From: Chitinophagaceae bacterium
GTDB taxonomy: Bacteria > Bacteroidota > Bacteroidia > Chitinophagales > Chitinophagaceae
DNA: 64,000 bases
Direction of reading: 5' to 3'
NCBI GenBank assembly: GCA_019638595.1
Contig: JAHBTJ010000004.1
Span: forward strand, 248,001-312,000
Shown here in pieces: positions 1-8,674 of this stretch. The translations under genes and the position numbers were made by a program. Below the pieces are notes generated by a model. The model saw only the letters and a list, made by a program, of their open reading frames with translations. It had not been told where the DNA came from and ran no database searches. The first letter of the stretch is position 1. Each line of letters begins with the position of its first letter.

Positions 1-37
1 GTTATGCAATACATTTGTATTTATTACAAATGATCGT

Positions 38-367
38 ATGCGCACCATCTTTTTATTATTATTCTCCAATATTTTCATGACGTTTGCCTGGTATGGGCAT
101 CTTAAACATCAGCATGTTCCTTTATGGAAAGCGATCCTGGTAAGTTGGGGAATCGCTTTTTTTGAATATTGCCTCCAGGTTCCGGCTAACAGGCTGGGCT
201 ATACTACCGGGTTTACCGCCTTCCAGCTAAAAATCATACAGGAAGCTATAACCCTTATTGTTTTCGTGGTTTTTTCGATCTGGTACCTGCAGGAGCCGTT
301 CCACTGGAAGTATATTGTAAGCTGTGTGTTTTTAATGGGAGCTGTGTATTTTGCCTTTATTAAGTAG
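38..367 (+). CDS. DMT-family small membrane protein (DUF486)
   Basis: A 109-residue, almost wholly hydrophobic protein with about four membrane helices (near residues 2-18, 30-47, 58-84 and 89-108). This is the layout of the DUF486 branch of the drug/metabolite transporter superfamily, whose members are usually 105-120 residues. The stretch FEYCLQVPANRLGY is what I recognise as typical. No substrate is established for the family. The ATG at 38 gives a full family length; an ATG just upstream is out of frame. It appears monocistronic, with the next gene 76 bp downstream. Inner-membrane location is inferred from hydrophobicity. Confidence 0.85.
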   Translation: MRTIFLLLFSNIFMTFAWYGHLKHQHVPLWKAILVSWGIAFFEYCLQVPANRLGYTTGFTAFQLKIIQEAITLIVFVVFSIWYLQEPFHWKYIVSCVFLMGAVYFAFIK

Positions 368-443
368 TGGAAGATACTGCAGAATTATAGTTTATTAACA
401 TATTGCTTTTGCATTTGCTGCCGAATTTTACAATCTTTGAACT

Positions 444-620
444 ATGGCAAAATCAGGCAACACGATCAACAGGGTATGGCACGAAAAAAACCGGATGCCG
501 GTGAAGGCAAATTTTCAGCAACGTGTTCAATGGCACCTTGAACATCAAAAACACTGCACCTGCCGCCCCATACCGGCAAAGCTTGCCGCAGAAATGAAAA
601 AGAAAGGAATACAATACTGA
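444..620 (+). CDS. Small conserved basic hypothetical protein (58 aa)
   Basis: An open frame from ATG at 444 to TGA at 618-620 encodes 58 residues, beginning MAKSGNTINRVWHEKNRMP and ending in the basic tail KKKGIQY. It has a CTC motif (Cys38, Cys40) after a His-rich stretch (WHLEHQKHC), so a small metal- or nucleic-acid-binding role is conceivable but unproven. I recognise this kind of short MAKSGNTINRVW-like protein from other Bacteroidota genomes, always without a function. It has no signal peptide or membrane segment. It sits 76 bp after the DUF486 gene and 16 bp before the next gene. It is easily missed because of its length; a longer antisense frame over it is not convincing. Confidence 0.7.
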   Translation: MAKSGNTINRVWHEKNRMPVKANFQQRVQWHLEHQKHCTCRPIPAKLAAEMKKKGIQY

Positions 621-636
621 ACTGTAATATTGCCAC

Positions 637-1278
637 ATGATCAAAAATTTTTTTTTACCTGTTGTTTTGCTGATAATTACCTGCAGTGCCCGGGCGCAGG
701 AAGCTAAGGATATTGCCGGCGGCTATTTTTTAGAAGCTGTTAAGGATGTAAAAAGCGGCTTTCAGTTAAGTCCTAATTATACTTTTAAATTCTTTTTTAC
801 TCAAAATGGCATTGACCGTTACGGATCCGGCAGATGGGAACTGGATAAAAATACCATTGTGTTTACCGGCAGGCTCAAACCCGCCAGGAGCTACAAATTG
901 CTTTCGGCCAGGCGGGTAGGCGACAACTTTGTAACAATACAATTTACCGATGATAATCCTGCCATTATAAAGAACATTGAATGTATCCTGTTTACAGCCA
1001 GGGGAAGGCAAAAATTATTCACCAACGCGGATGGTGTTGTCAGGTTCAACAAGTTCGAGGTAGATTCTATACAGGTCCGCTCTTCGTTATTCCCCGATCA
1101 TCCTTTCACGTATATATGCACCAATAAAATACAGAACAGCTTTGAATTTAGCTTCGAGCGGTCGGTATACGAAGTGTTTTTCGACAATTTTGTATTACTG
1201 TATGCCAATAATATGCTGGTGGGCCCCCACCCCTTGCTTAAAGGCAATCAGTTCAGGTTTGTAAAATTAGATGAATAA
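637..1278 (+). CDS. Secreted hypothetical protein (213 aa)
   Basis: The protein starts with a cleavable signal peptide (about residues 1-20, ending CSARA before QEA), so it is exported, probably to the periplasm. The rest is a mix of short beta-prone segments with repeated aromatic positions (YTFKFFFTQNGIDRYGSG, then RWELDKN), suggesting a compact beta-barrel or lipocalin-like fold, which is only an impression. No enzyme motif is visible and I do not recognise the family. The ATG at 637 directly precedes the signal peptide and lies 16 bp after the small basic gene. The next gene starts 55 bp downstream behind its own promoter-like sequence. Confidence 0.75.
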   Translation: MIKNFFLPVVLLIITCSARAQEAKDIAGGYFLEAVKDVKSGFQLSPNYTFKFFFTQNGIDRYGSGRWELDKNTIVFTGRLKPARSYKLLSARRVGDNFVTIQFTDDNPAIIKNIECILFTARGRQKLFTNADGVVRFNKFEVDSIQVRSSLFPDHPFTYICTNKIQNSFEFSFERSVYEVFFDNFVLLYANNMLVGPHPLLKGNQFRFVKLDE

Positions 1279-1283
1279 TTGAT

Positions 1284-1315
1284 TTTGCGGTAGAAGTTTT
1301 CTTTACTAACTTTTG
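1284..1315 (+). promoter_or_regulatory. Bacteroidetes-type promoter for the sialate O-acetylesterase gene
   Basis: TTTG at 1284-1287, a 19-bp spacer, then TAACTTTTG at 1307-1315. This fits the Bacteroidetes consensus TTTG / 17-23 bp / TAnnTTTG with one extra T in the -7 box. It lies about 20 bp before the ATG at 1334. Confidence 0.5.
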
Positions 1316-1333
1316 CACCCAAAATCTTTAAAC

Positions 1334-2758
1334 ATGTTGAAAAAGATCGTAGTGGGTTCATTAGCAACGATACTCACGTTAAGCACTACCCTAACCAGCT
1401 TTGCTGAAATAAGATTACCTGCTGTTTTTTCGGATAATATGGTGCTGCAGCAGCAATCGAATGTAACTTTTTGGGGATGGTCCTCTCCCGGTGAAAAAAT
1501 TTTCATTACCACTTCCTGGAACAACAATACGGATTCGGTCAAGGCTTCTGCCAGCGCCTCCTGGAAATTGTCTGTTGCCACGCCTGCAGCCGGCGGTCCG
1601 TATACGGTTACGTTAAAAGCAAGTAATACCGTTGTGCTGAAGAATGTGCTGATAGGCGAAGTATGGGTATGCTCAGGCCAATCTAATATGCAATGGAGCA
1701 GCCTGAACGGATTACCTGAGATGGACAGCGAGCTGCCTGCTAGCGCTAATTCCAATATCCGGCTCTTCCAGATACCTCAAACCACATCGGCGTATCCGCA
1801 GGATAATTGCCCCGGTACCTGGCAGGAATGTAATCCGGAAAATTTAAAAAGCTTTAGCGCGGTAGCTTATTTTTTCGGAAAAAAATTACAGGAACAACTG
1901 AATGTGCCCATTGGTTTGGTTAACACAAGCTGGGGTGGAACGCCGGCCGAAGTATGGACGCCTAAAGATGCCGTTGAATCGTCGCCGATATTAAAGGCGG
2001 AAGCCGATAAGTTCGCTAAAAACGATTGGTGGCCGGTAGAAGCCGGGGCTACCTACAACGCTATGATTGCTCCCATTACAAACTTTAATATTGCAGGCGC
2101 TATATGGTACCAGGGTGAAAGTAATACAAACAGTGCATCAACTTACGACCGGCTGATGCGTACGCTCATTAACAGTTGGCGCAAAGCCTGGAATAAAGAA
2201 ATTCCTTTTTACTATGTGCAGATCGCGCCCTTTACTTATGGCTGGAAAAACATTGGTATGCTATTAAGGGAAGCGCAAACAAAAACACTTGAACATCCTA
2301 AAACCGGCATGGTGGTAATTACCGACCTGGTTGAAAACATTAAGGATATTCATCCACGGCAAAAAAAGGGAGTAGGCAACCGGCTGGCTGCATGGGCGCT
2401 GGCTGAAACGTACGGCAAAACAGGTTTTGCCTATAAAAGCCCCCTGTATAAAAATATGCAGGTAGATAAAAATAAAATAACGGTTTATTTTGATAATGCT
2501 GAGGATGGGCTGACACTTAAAGCCGGCGATAAAAAAGCGACCGAATTTTATATTGCCGGGGAAGACAAAAACTTTTTACCGGCAGATGTAAAGATTGAGA
2601 ACGACCGTGTAATATTGAGTAATAAAAAAATTAAAAAGCCGGTAGCGGCCCGTTTTGCATTCAGCAATACTGCCATTGGTAATATTTTCAATAAAGCAGG
2701 GTTGCCGGTAAATCCATTCAGAACGGACGACTGGACAGTAGATACAGGTAAAGAATAA
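1334..2758 (+). CDS. Sialate O-acetylesterase (SGNH family)
   Basis: A 474-residue exported esterase expected to remove O-acetyl groups from sialic acids or other glycans in the periplasm. A signal peptide covers residues 1-24 (ending TSFA before EIRLP). The N-terminal part is a beta-sandwich typical of family members. The SGNH/DUF303 signature follows: CSGQSNM with nucleophile Ser117, the WYQGESN block and, near the C-terminus, a DIHP Asp-x-His pair completing the triad. Length matches the family (470-650). I chose ATG 1334 because it starts the signal peptide and follows the promoter; the frame is open to 1313 but only through a TTG. It is transcribed alone and converges on a small lipoprotein gene. 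Confidence 0.9.
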   Translation: MLKKIVVGSLATILTLSTTLTSFAEIRLPAVFSDNMVLQQQSNVTFWGWSSPGEKIFITTSWNNNTDSVKASASASWKLSVATPAAGGPYTVTLKASNTVVLKNVLIGEVWVCSGQSNMQWSSLNGLPEMDSELPASANSNIRLFQIPQTTSAYPQDNCPGTWQECNPENLKSFSAVAYFFGKKLQEQLNVPIGLVNTSWGGTPAEVWTPKDAVESSPILKAEADKFAKNDWWPVEAGATYNAMIAPITNFNIAGAIWYQGESNTNSASTYDRLMRTLINSWRKAWNKEIPFYYVQIAPFTYGWKNIGMLLREAQTKTLEHPKTGMVVITDLVENIKDIHPRQKKGVGNRLAAWALAETYGKTGFAYKSPLYKNMQVDKNKITVYFDNAEDGLTLKAGDKKATEFYIAGEDKNFLPADVKIENDRVILSNKKIKKPVAARFAFSNTAIGNIFNKAGLPVNPFRTDDWTVDTGKE

Positions 2759-2779
2759 GTTGCGGCAAAATAAAATACC

Positions 2780-2821
2780 ATCGTAAGGATATTGAGTTGA
2801 AAAACTAAATATCCTTGCGAT
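2780..2821. repeat. Inverted repeat between convergent genes (possible bidirectional terminator)
   Basis: A 14-bp stem (2780-2793 with 2808-2821, one G-T wobble) with a 14-nt loop sits in the gap between the sialate esterase gene and the convergent lipoprotein gene. No T-run follows in either direction, so intrinsic termination is plausible but not certain. Confidence 0.5.
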
Positions 2822-2846
2822 CCATTATGTATAACCTGTTCCGGGG

Positions 2847-3044
2847 TTATTTATCACCCTTAGCGGTATCAGGGGCTTTTTCAAAAGATGTGGTATCTGT
2901 TTGAGGATACACGGTATCGGTTGGCTGATCAAAAAAGCTTTGATTTTCCGGTAAGCTGTCTACTACTGCTTCACCTGAGCTTCCGCCCCCGTTACAGGCA
3001 TTCAGAAAGATGTACAACGACAAGGCAAGCATTATTTTTTTCAT
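2847..3044 (-). CDS. Small lipoprotein (65 aa)
   Basis: A 65-residue protein with a lipoprotein signal: basic start MKKIM, a hydrophobic stretch and the lipobox LNAC with Cys17. The mature part is a short, acidic, Ser/Asp/Thr/Pro-rich tail with no fold or catalytic motif, ending in KGDK. It would be anchored to the membrane as a roughly 49-residue acylated peptide. The composition is typical of the many small Bacteroidota lipoproteins of unknown role. It lies 109 bp upstream of the polysaccharide deacetylase gene stop (same strand direction), so it is not clearly co-transcribed with it. Confidence 0.7.
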   Translation of the reverse strand: MKKIMLALSLYIFLNACNGGGSSGEAVVDSLPENQSFFDQPTDTVYPQTDTTSFEKAPDTAKGDK

Positions 3045-3153
3045 AATATATTTAAGATTAAAACGCTGAACTTAGAATTTTGCTGCAATAACTTTGCCAG
3101 CAAATATAGTTTACCAGTTTTAGTGCCTGCATCTGAGCTTTGCCTGTGTTATA

Positions 3154-4005
3154 TCAGCTTTTAAACGTTTTTTTCATAACACGCAGCATGGTAGCGGCGC
3201 TCCAATCACCCGGAACGATCATACGCCGGATCGTATAGAGGGGATCTTCATTGTCTATTTTGGTGGACAATTGGAAAGCAGCCGTTATATCCTGTTTTTT
3301 CAGCTCCGGAATAGCCGCTTTATTCCACGCTCCGAACGGGTAAGCAAAATAGTGTACAGGCTTACCCGTTATTTCTTCCAGCTTTTTGCAGGATTGCCTG
3401 ATCTGCTTATCCCAGTCGCCTTCCTTATATTTAGTTACATTTTCATGATTCCAGGTATGGCTGGCTATAACATGCCCTTCATCCGACAGCTCTTTTACAT
3501 GTTCCGTTTTCATATAAATAGAGCGCCCCAGGGAAACCGTCATAATAAAAAAAACACCCTTAAACCCATACTTTTTCATTTCGGGATAAGCGATATTATA
3601 CTGATCTACATCACCATCATCAAAAGTAAGCATCACCGGTTTGGGAGGAAGAGGAGTTCCTTTGGTGAGATAATCATATAACTGGTCGGGCAATATTGTC
3701 TGGTATCCGCTATCGGCAAGCAGTTTCATCTGGCTCCTGAAAGTAGCCGGGGGTACAACAACATCTTTCGCCAGTCTCGAATCCGTTGCTCTCCATTCTC
3801 TTATCTGGTGATAACACAATACCGGTACCTCCGGCCTGGCTATAATAGTAGCGGCATCTGCACCATTTGCTTCGGTAAAAGTACCCGGCTGGTTCGCCGG
3901 AGCCGGTGAAACAACAGGATCTGTTGCAGGGCTGCCTGCTTGTTCGGTTGCCGGATGGCAGGCATATGTACCAGCCAGGAGGATAATTGATAAAAATTTC
4001 TTCAT
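3154..4005 (-). CDS. Polysaccharide deacetylase (NodB/CE4) lipoprotein
   Basis: A 283-residue lipoprotein with a CE4 (NodB homology) domain, which hydrolyses N- or O-acetyl groups from cell-wall or extracellular polysaccharides with a divalent metal. The lipobox is GTYAC (Cys16), followed by an Ala/Pro/Thr-rich linker to about residue 55. The catalytic domain shows motif 1, MLTFDDG (metal Asp and base Asp), and motif 2, SHTWNH (two metal-binding His), then YPFG. The exact polymer cannot be told from sequence. It is divergent from the SDR gene at 4130, with a 124-bp gap that would hold both promoters. Confidence 0.88.
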   Translation of the reverse strand: MKKFLSIILLAGTYACHPATEQAGSPATDPVVSPAPANQPGTFTEANGADAATIIARPEVPVLCYHQIREWRATDSRLAKDVVVPPATFRSQMKLLADSGYQTILPDQLYDYLTKGTPLPPKPVMLTFDDGDVDQYNIAYPEMKKYGFKGVFFIMTVSLGRSIYMKTEHVKELSDEGHVIASHTWNHENVTKYKEGDWDKQIRQSCKKLEEITGKPVHYFAYPFGAWNKAAIPELKKQDITAAFQLSTKIDNEDPLYTIRRMIVPGDWSAATMLRVMKKTFKS

Positions 4006-4106
4006 GTCGGTAATAACGCAACCCTTTTAAAAAAGGTATGTAACCCAGGGTTAAAGCAAAGATATTTTGAACTTGGTAATCAATAAAAATATTCGTTATC
4101 TGTATG

Positions 4107-4114
4107 TAGCTTTG
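4107..4114 (+). promoter_or_regulatory. -7 box (TAGCTTTG) before the atypical SDR gene
   Basis: TAGCTTTG at 4107-4114 matches TAnnTTTG exactly and lies 15 bp before the ATG at 4130. No well-spaced TTTG -33 element is visible; TTTG at 4066-4069 is too far away. Confidence 0.45.
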
Positions 4115-4129
4115 CAAAAAACAGAACCA

Positions 4130-4918
4130 ATGAATGTATCGTTAGAAGGAAGGAACGCGGTTATTTGCGGCAGCACACAGGGAATTGGATTGGCCATTGC
4201 AAAAGAGCTTGCTGTTCAGGGAGCATGCTGTACCTTAATTGCGAGGAACATAGCAACCTTACAGGAGGCGGGGCAGATTTTACATACCAGGCCGGGGCAA
4301 AAGCCGCATACATACAGGGTTGCCGATTTTTCAAACCCTGCTGAGGTACAGGCTGCGATCAATGATATTACTTCCGGGGAAACGGTTCACATTTTAATCA
4401 ATAATACAGGAGGCCCCAGGCCGGGGCCTATAGTGGAGGCCAACCCGTCTGTATTTGAAGAAGCGTTCAGGCAACACGTTGTAAACAACCAGCAATTGGT
4501 ACAGGCTGTATTGCCTGGCATGAAGTTGGCTAAATGGGGGCGGATCATTAATGTTATTTCCACCTCTGTACGTATACCTATCAATAACCTGGGGGTTTCC
4601 AATACTATCCGGCTGGCAGTAGCGGCATGGGCTAAAACACTGGCAAATGAAATTGGCAGGTATAATATTACCGTAAACAATATACTTCCCGGCTTTACCA
4701 ACACCAGGCGGCTTGAAAGTGTAATAGCCATTGCAATGAAGGAAAACAATATGGAGAAAGCGGAAGCTATCGCGTTGCTTCAAAATGAAATTCCAATGAA
4801 AAGATTTGGAGAACCGGAGGAGGTTGCCAACCTTGCAGCATTCCTTGCTTCACCAGCCGCTTCTTATATTACCGGTACAAGCATACCGGTAGATGGTGGT
4901 AGAACCGGAGCTTTATAA
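4130..4918 (+). CDS. Atypical short-chain dehydrogenase/reductase (no Tyr-Lys pair)
   Basis: A 262-residue Rossmann protein of the SDR superfamily. The nucleotide-binding glycine motif GSTQGIG (residues 14-20) and the NNTG element (91-94) are present. The catalytic Ser144 is followed 13 residues later, where SDRs have Tyr-x-x-x-Lys, by SNTIR: Ser157 replaces Tyr and Arg161 replaces Lys. I recall a recurring SDR subgroup with this SN-x-x-R pattern, so the change looks inherited, not a random mutation. The end, [10 protein letters not shown], is standard. Its reaction is unknown and classical reductase activity is doubtful. ATG 4130 is chosen over an upstream in-frame TTG at 4067 because it lies behind the -7 box and begins the normal SDR N-terminus. 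Confidence 0.82.
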   Translation: MNVSLEGRNAVICGSTQGIGLAIAKELAVQGACCTLIARNIATLQEAGQILHTRPGQKPHTYRVADFSNPAEVQAAINDITSGETVHILINNTGGPRPGPIVEANPSVFEEAFRQHVVNNQQLVQAVLPGMKLAKWGRIINVISTSVRIPINNLGVSNTIRLAVAAWAKTLANEIGRYNITVNNILPGFTNTRRLESVIAIAMKENNMEKAEAIALLQNEIPMKRFGEPEEVANLAAFLASPAASYITGTSIPVDGGRTGAL

Positions 4919-4935
4919 ACACTCCTCCTTTTTTA

Positions 4936-5655
4936 CTAAGCCGCGCTTTCTGTTATATACTTTACCAGGCTGCGTTTGGCGATGGGCAATAAAGTTTCTT
5001 CGAGCGGAAAGCTCAGGGTTGTTTCTATACTGTATACGGCAGGGTTAGGTAAAGCTGATTTGTTACGAATAAGCTCTGTTTTAATACTCTCGTAGGTATT
5101 TACAAAATTCCGCTCCCACTGCGCTACAAACGATGTTTTTATACTGCGGTATTTTTCATCGTGCTTTTCAAAAATACTGAGCCGGTAATAATATACCCGG
5201 GTTTCAGTGTAGCTGCCATCGCATAAAAAAAAGTAGCCTTCCCTGTTTTCAAGCGGAATGATCCCCACCGGCAAAATATTAAGCTTTTCTTCTACAAACT
5301 CATAAATTTCAGTTCCATCTTTAATGGTAGCTTTCATTTGATTTAAAGCATACTGAATAATATCTTCCAGTTCCTGCATCAGCTCATCATCCTCCACAAT
5401 TTTTTCATACAATAACTGCAGCCTGTCAAAATTAATATGTGTGAACTTTTTGGGAAACTGCTCCTGCATCAATTGCTTGTTATGCTTAAAATGCACAATG
5501 GTGTTATAATGAAATATAATATCCGAAAGCTGGGGGTAAAGCTTATTTTGGTTGAACTCGCTGTGAATTTGTTGGAGATACGCCAGGAGCGTATATTTTT
5601 TCAGCTCAAAGTCTATATATCCTTCTGCGAACCAGGTTTGAGATAGCGTTTTCAT
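4936..5655 (-). CDS. Conserved-looking hypothetical protein (239 aa)
   Basis: A soluble, mixed alpha/beta protein without signal peptide or membrane segment. The first half is helical and rich in Leu, Glu and Gln (MQELEDIIQYALNQ), the second half has beta-prone aromatic segments (YFFLCDGSYTETRVYYY, then a KSALPNPAVYSIET region). I do not recognise a family or active-site motif. The start at 5655 (MKTLSQTW) is preferred; the frame extends 17 codons upstream to 5706 with a sequence that does not look conserved. It converges on the SDR gene with only 17 bp between stops and stands alone on its strand; the E2 gene end is 295 bp away across a gap in which I see no gene. Confidence 0.65.
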   Translation of the reverse strand: MKTLSQTWFAEGYIDFELKKYTLLAYLQQIHSEFNQNKLYPQLSDIIFHYNTIVHFKHNKQLMQEQFPKKFTHINFDRLQLLYEKIVEDDELMQELEDIIQYALNQMKATIKDGTEIYEFVEEKLNILPVGIIPLENREGYFFLCDGSYTETRVYYYRLSIFEKHDEKYRSIKTSFVAQWERNFVNTYESIKTELIRNKSALPNPAVYSIETTLSFPLEETLLPIAKRSLVKYITESAA

Positions 5656-5949
5656 AATTGAAAGGGTTAAGTTTACCGAATGTAAGAAAAAATCAAAAAC
5701 GTTCAATCAACTGAATATGCTAAAATGTAACCAAACTTTGGCCCCACAACAGGGGCTGCTACCGCCTTGCTGTTCGTATATCCTGTGTACTGGTATAACG
5801 TTACTATCCGCAATGTTATTTTAACAACAGGTGCATCAAATAAAATGTAACCGGGGGCAAAAGAAAAACGGAGCAGGCATGCCTTATGTGTATAAAAGAA
5901 TAATACCCGGCGGTTTAATTTTCGGGGTATGTGTTACTGTTTTTTCCTG

Positions 5950-7269
5950 TTATATAGACCTGTTTGCGTCAAAGCTTTCCAGTTCCTTCACCACCGCGCT
6001 TAAAAATGTAGAGCCCAATGCCCCGTCTACAATGCGATGATCGTAAGTGAGCGAAAGATACATCATGTGGCGGATAGCGATACTGTCGCCCTGTTCGGTT
6101 TCCAGTACAACAGGGCGTTTTTTAATAGCCCCAATTGCAAGTATGGCAACCTGAGGCTGATTGATAATGGGGGTACCCATTAAGCTGCCAAAAGTACCAA
6201 TGTTGGTTACTGTAAAAGTTCCTCCTTGTGTATCATCGGGCTTTAAATTGCCAGCCCTGGCTGCATTGGCAAGTCCGTTAATTTTTTTAGTGAGACCGGT
6301 AAGGTTAAGATAATCGGCATCTTTAATAACAGGTACAATTAAGTTGCCTGTAGGCAAAGCCGTAGCCATTCCTATATTAATATCCTTACGAACAATAATT
6401 TTATCCCCGTCTACACTGGCATTTAACCAGGGGTATTTTTTTATACACTTAACAACCGCTTCCATAAACAGGGGGGTAAATGTAATTTTTTCACCTTCCT
6501 GCTTTTCGAAAGCGCTTTTTATCTTATCCCGCCAAAGCACCAGGTTGGTTACATCGCATTCTGCAAAGCTGGTAACATGCGCGCTGGTGTGCTTGCTTTC
6601 CAGCATGTGCCTGGCTATCATTTTACGCATGCGATCCATTTCTATCACCTCTACATTTCCGCTATATACCACCGGTGTTTCTTCCCTTTCTTCTGTTACG
6701 TTCGGAGGATTTTGTTCTGTTGGTGACTGTACCGGAATAAGGGACGGTTTTCCTGCAGCGATCCATTCCAGGAGATCTTTTTTAGTTACCCGTCCTTCAT
6801 TACCGGTGCCGGGAACCTTTTCGAGCTCTGCCAGGCCAATACCTTCATTGGCTGCTATATTAAGCACCAGGGGAGAATAAAACCTCGCCCCGGACGGTTT
6901 AGCGACGGATATGGTGTGAGGAGGCTGGTAAGGAACTTCTTTTGAAAGTTCTTCAGCTTCTTTATTCTCCCAATTGCCTGCGGAAGGAGTTTCTATATTG
7001 TTTAACGGCGCTTGTTCAGGTATGTTATTTTCTGACCGGATCTTTGCTATTACAGTTCCGATAGGCACTACATCGTTTTCATTGAACAATAATGATTCAA
7101 TAACACCTTCGGTAGAGGAAGGTACTTCGCTGTCTACCTTGTCGGTAGCAATTTCCAGCACGGTTTCATCCATACTAACATGATCCCCCGGCTTTTTATG
7201 CCATTTCAAAATGGTTGCTTCCATTATGCTTTCTCCCAACTTAGGCATTACCAGGTCTACTATCGCCAT
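5950..7269 (-). CDS. Dihydrolipoamide acyltransferase (2-oxo-acid dehydrogenase E2)
   Basis: The 439-residue E2 core of a 2-oxo-acid dehydrogenase complex, which takes the acyl group from E1 via a swinging lipoyl arm and passes it to CoA. Domains in order: one lipoyl domain (about 2-76) with the lipoylated Lys44 in ATDKVDS; an acidic/Pro-rich linker; the E3-binding domain (about 128-168, ending GRVTKKDLLEW); and the acyltransferase domain from about 210 to the end with the catalytic HxxxDG (His411, Asp415). Whether the substrate is pyruvate, 2-oxoglutarate or a branched-chain oxo acid cannot be decided here; E1 and E3 are not in the window. It is cytoplasmic, and lies 97 bp downstream of cinA on the same strand. 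Confidence 0.9.
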   Translation of the reverse strand: MAIVDLVMPKLGESIMEATILKWHKKPGDHVSMDETVLEIATDKVDSEVPSSTEGVIESLLFNENDVVPIGTVIAKIRSENNIPEQAPLNNIETPSAGNWENKEAEELSKEVPYQPPHTISVAKPSGARFYSPLVLNIAANEGIGLAELEKVPGTGNEGRVTKKDLLEWIAAGKPSLIPVQSPTEQNPPNVTEEREETPVVYSGNVEVIEMDRMRKMIARHMLESKHTSAHVTSFAECDVTNLVLWRDKIKSAFEKQEGEKITFTPLFMEAVVKCIKKYPWLNASVDGDKIIVRKDINIGMATALPTGNLIVPVIKDADYLNLTGLTKKINGLANAARAGNLKPDDTQGGTFTVTNIGTFGSLMGTPIINQPQVAILAIGAIKKRPVVLETEQGDSIAIRHMMYLSLTYDHRIVDGALGSTFLSAVVKELESFDANRSI

Positions 7270-7366
7270 AGCTAATATTTAATATGAATGTACCGGTATA
7301 TAACTTATTTGTAAAGGTAAGTATTGCAGATTAATTAGAAAGAGCGCTACATATATGTGAATATTT

Positions 7367-8674
7367 TTATGATAACTCCTTTTTGTATTGTTCTCCGTTT
7401 ACCTCGTTACGGATAACCTTCAGAAGCATATTCAACGCAAAATTGGCTGTCATCTCAATATTCCGCTTCCTGTCGTACCGGAAGCTGAATTTTTCCGTAA
7501 ATACCTGTTGCCTGCTGCCTGCCGCGATCCAAACGGTTCCTACAGGTTTATCGGCAGTTCCTCCTCCGGGGCCCATAATTCCCGACGTAGCAACCGCGTA
7601 ATCGGTGTTTAACTGTATCAAAGCACCTGTAAGCATTTGTTGCACGGTTGCTTCGCTTACGGCCCCCACGGCAGCAAGCGTATCGCCACTCACATTCAAA
7701 AGCTTTTCTTTTATTTCATTGCCATAACTTACTATACTGCCCTTATACCATGCCGAAGAACCGGCAATAGCAGTAATAAGATGGGCAATATATCCTCCTG
7801 TACAGCTTTCGGCTGTAGCCAGTGTTTTGCCCGTTTTGCTGAGCATATTGCCAATGGCCTGTTGCAGGGTAATATCCTCGTCTACTACCATCCACTGTTT
7901 TACCAGTTCCTTTAAAGCTGCAAACTGTTTGTTCAGGTCTGCCTGCAATATATTTTGATCAACCCCCTGCCCTGTGATCCGCAACCGCACCATACCGTAA
8001 TTGGGAAGGTACGCGAGTTTAATATGTACCGGCAAAGCGGTTTCCCAATCCTGGATATACTCTGCTATAAAAGATTCGCCAATGCCGGCGGTTAACAGGG
8101 TACGGTGGTTAATGAATGGCAAAGTAAAATGCGTTTGTAACCGGGGCAGAACGTAATCTGTCATCATTCCTTTCATTTCATGTGGCACACCGGGCATACT
8201 AATAAAGATCTTTCCGTTTTTCTCAAACCACATTCCGGGTGCAGTACCCCTTTTATTTTGAATAACAGTGCATACATCCGGAACTTCAGCCTGTTTAAAG
8301 TTCCGTTCAATCATCGGCCGGTTCAATCTTGCAAAAATGGATTGTACATTCGCCAGGGCCTTTTCATCAATAACGAGCTTCCCGCCAAAATATTCACATA
8401 AAACAGGTTTGGTAATATCATCGGCTGTGGGGCCTAAGCCTCCTGTAATAAGAATGACAGAAGCGTTTTTACTTTCTTCATCAAGCGTTGAAATTATTTC
8501 AGCTTTATTATCCCCTATTGACACTCTTCGCCGAAGCCATATGCCCGCTTTGTTCAGTTCAGTTGCCATCCAGGCACTGTTGGTATCAACCACCTGTCCT
8601 ATCAATAATTCATCGCCAATCGTAATAATGGATGCCTGAACGGAAGAGGCTTTACTTTCAGATACCTGTGCCAT
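7367..8674 (-). CDS. cinA: CinA: nicotinamide-nucleotide amidase / competence-damage protein
   Basis: A 435-residue two-domain CinA. The N-terminal MoaB/MogA-like domain begins IITIGDELLIGQ and carries the TGGLGPTADD motif (an ADP-ribose pyrophosphatase-type module in characterised homologues). The C-terminal domain holds TAESCTGG, SYGNEIKEKLL and ATSGIMGPGGG, the NMN deamidase module that recycles nicotinamide mononucleotide. Length equals the family norm (410-430). ATG 8674 is chosen because the family starts a few residues before IITIGDE; the frame continues upstream to 8788 but that part lies inside the Uma2 gene. The start overlaps the Uma2 stop by 17 bp, so the two are probably translationally coupled. 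Confidence 0.9.
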   Translation of the reverse strand: MAQVSESKASSVQASIITIGDELLIGQVVDTNSAWMATELNKAGIWLRRRVSIGDNKAEIISTLDEESKNASVILITGGLGPTADDITKPVLCEYFGGKLVIDEKALANVQSIFARLNRPMIERNFKQAEVPDVCTVIQNKRGTAPGMWFEKNGKIFISMPGVPHEMKGMMTDYVLPRLQTHFTLPFINHRTLLTAGIGESFIAEYIQDWETALPVHIKLAYLPNYGMVRLRITGQGVDQNILQADLNKQFAALKELVKQWMVVDEDITLQQAIGNMLSKTGKTLATAESCTGGYIAHLITAIAGSSAWYKGSIVSYGNEIKEKLLNVSGDTLAAVGAVSEATVQQMLTGALIQLNTDYAVATSGIMGPGGGTADKPVGTVWIAAGSRQQVFTEKFSFRYDRKRNIEMTANFALNMLLKVIRNEVNGEQYKKELS

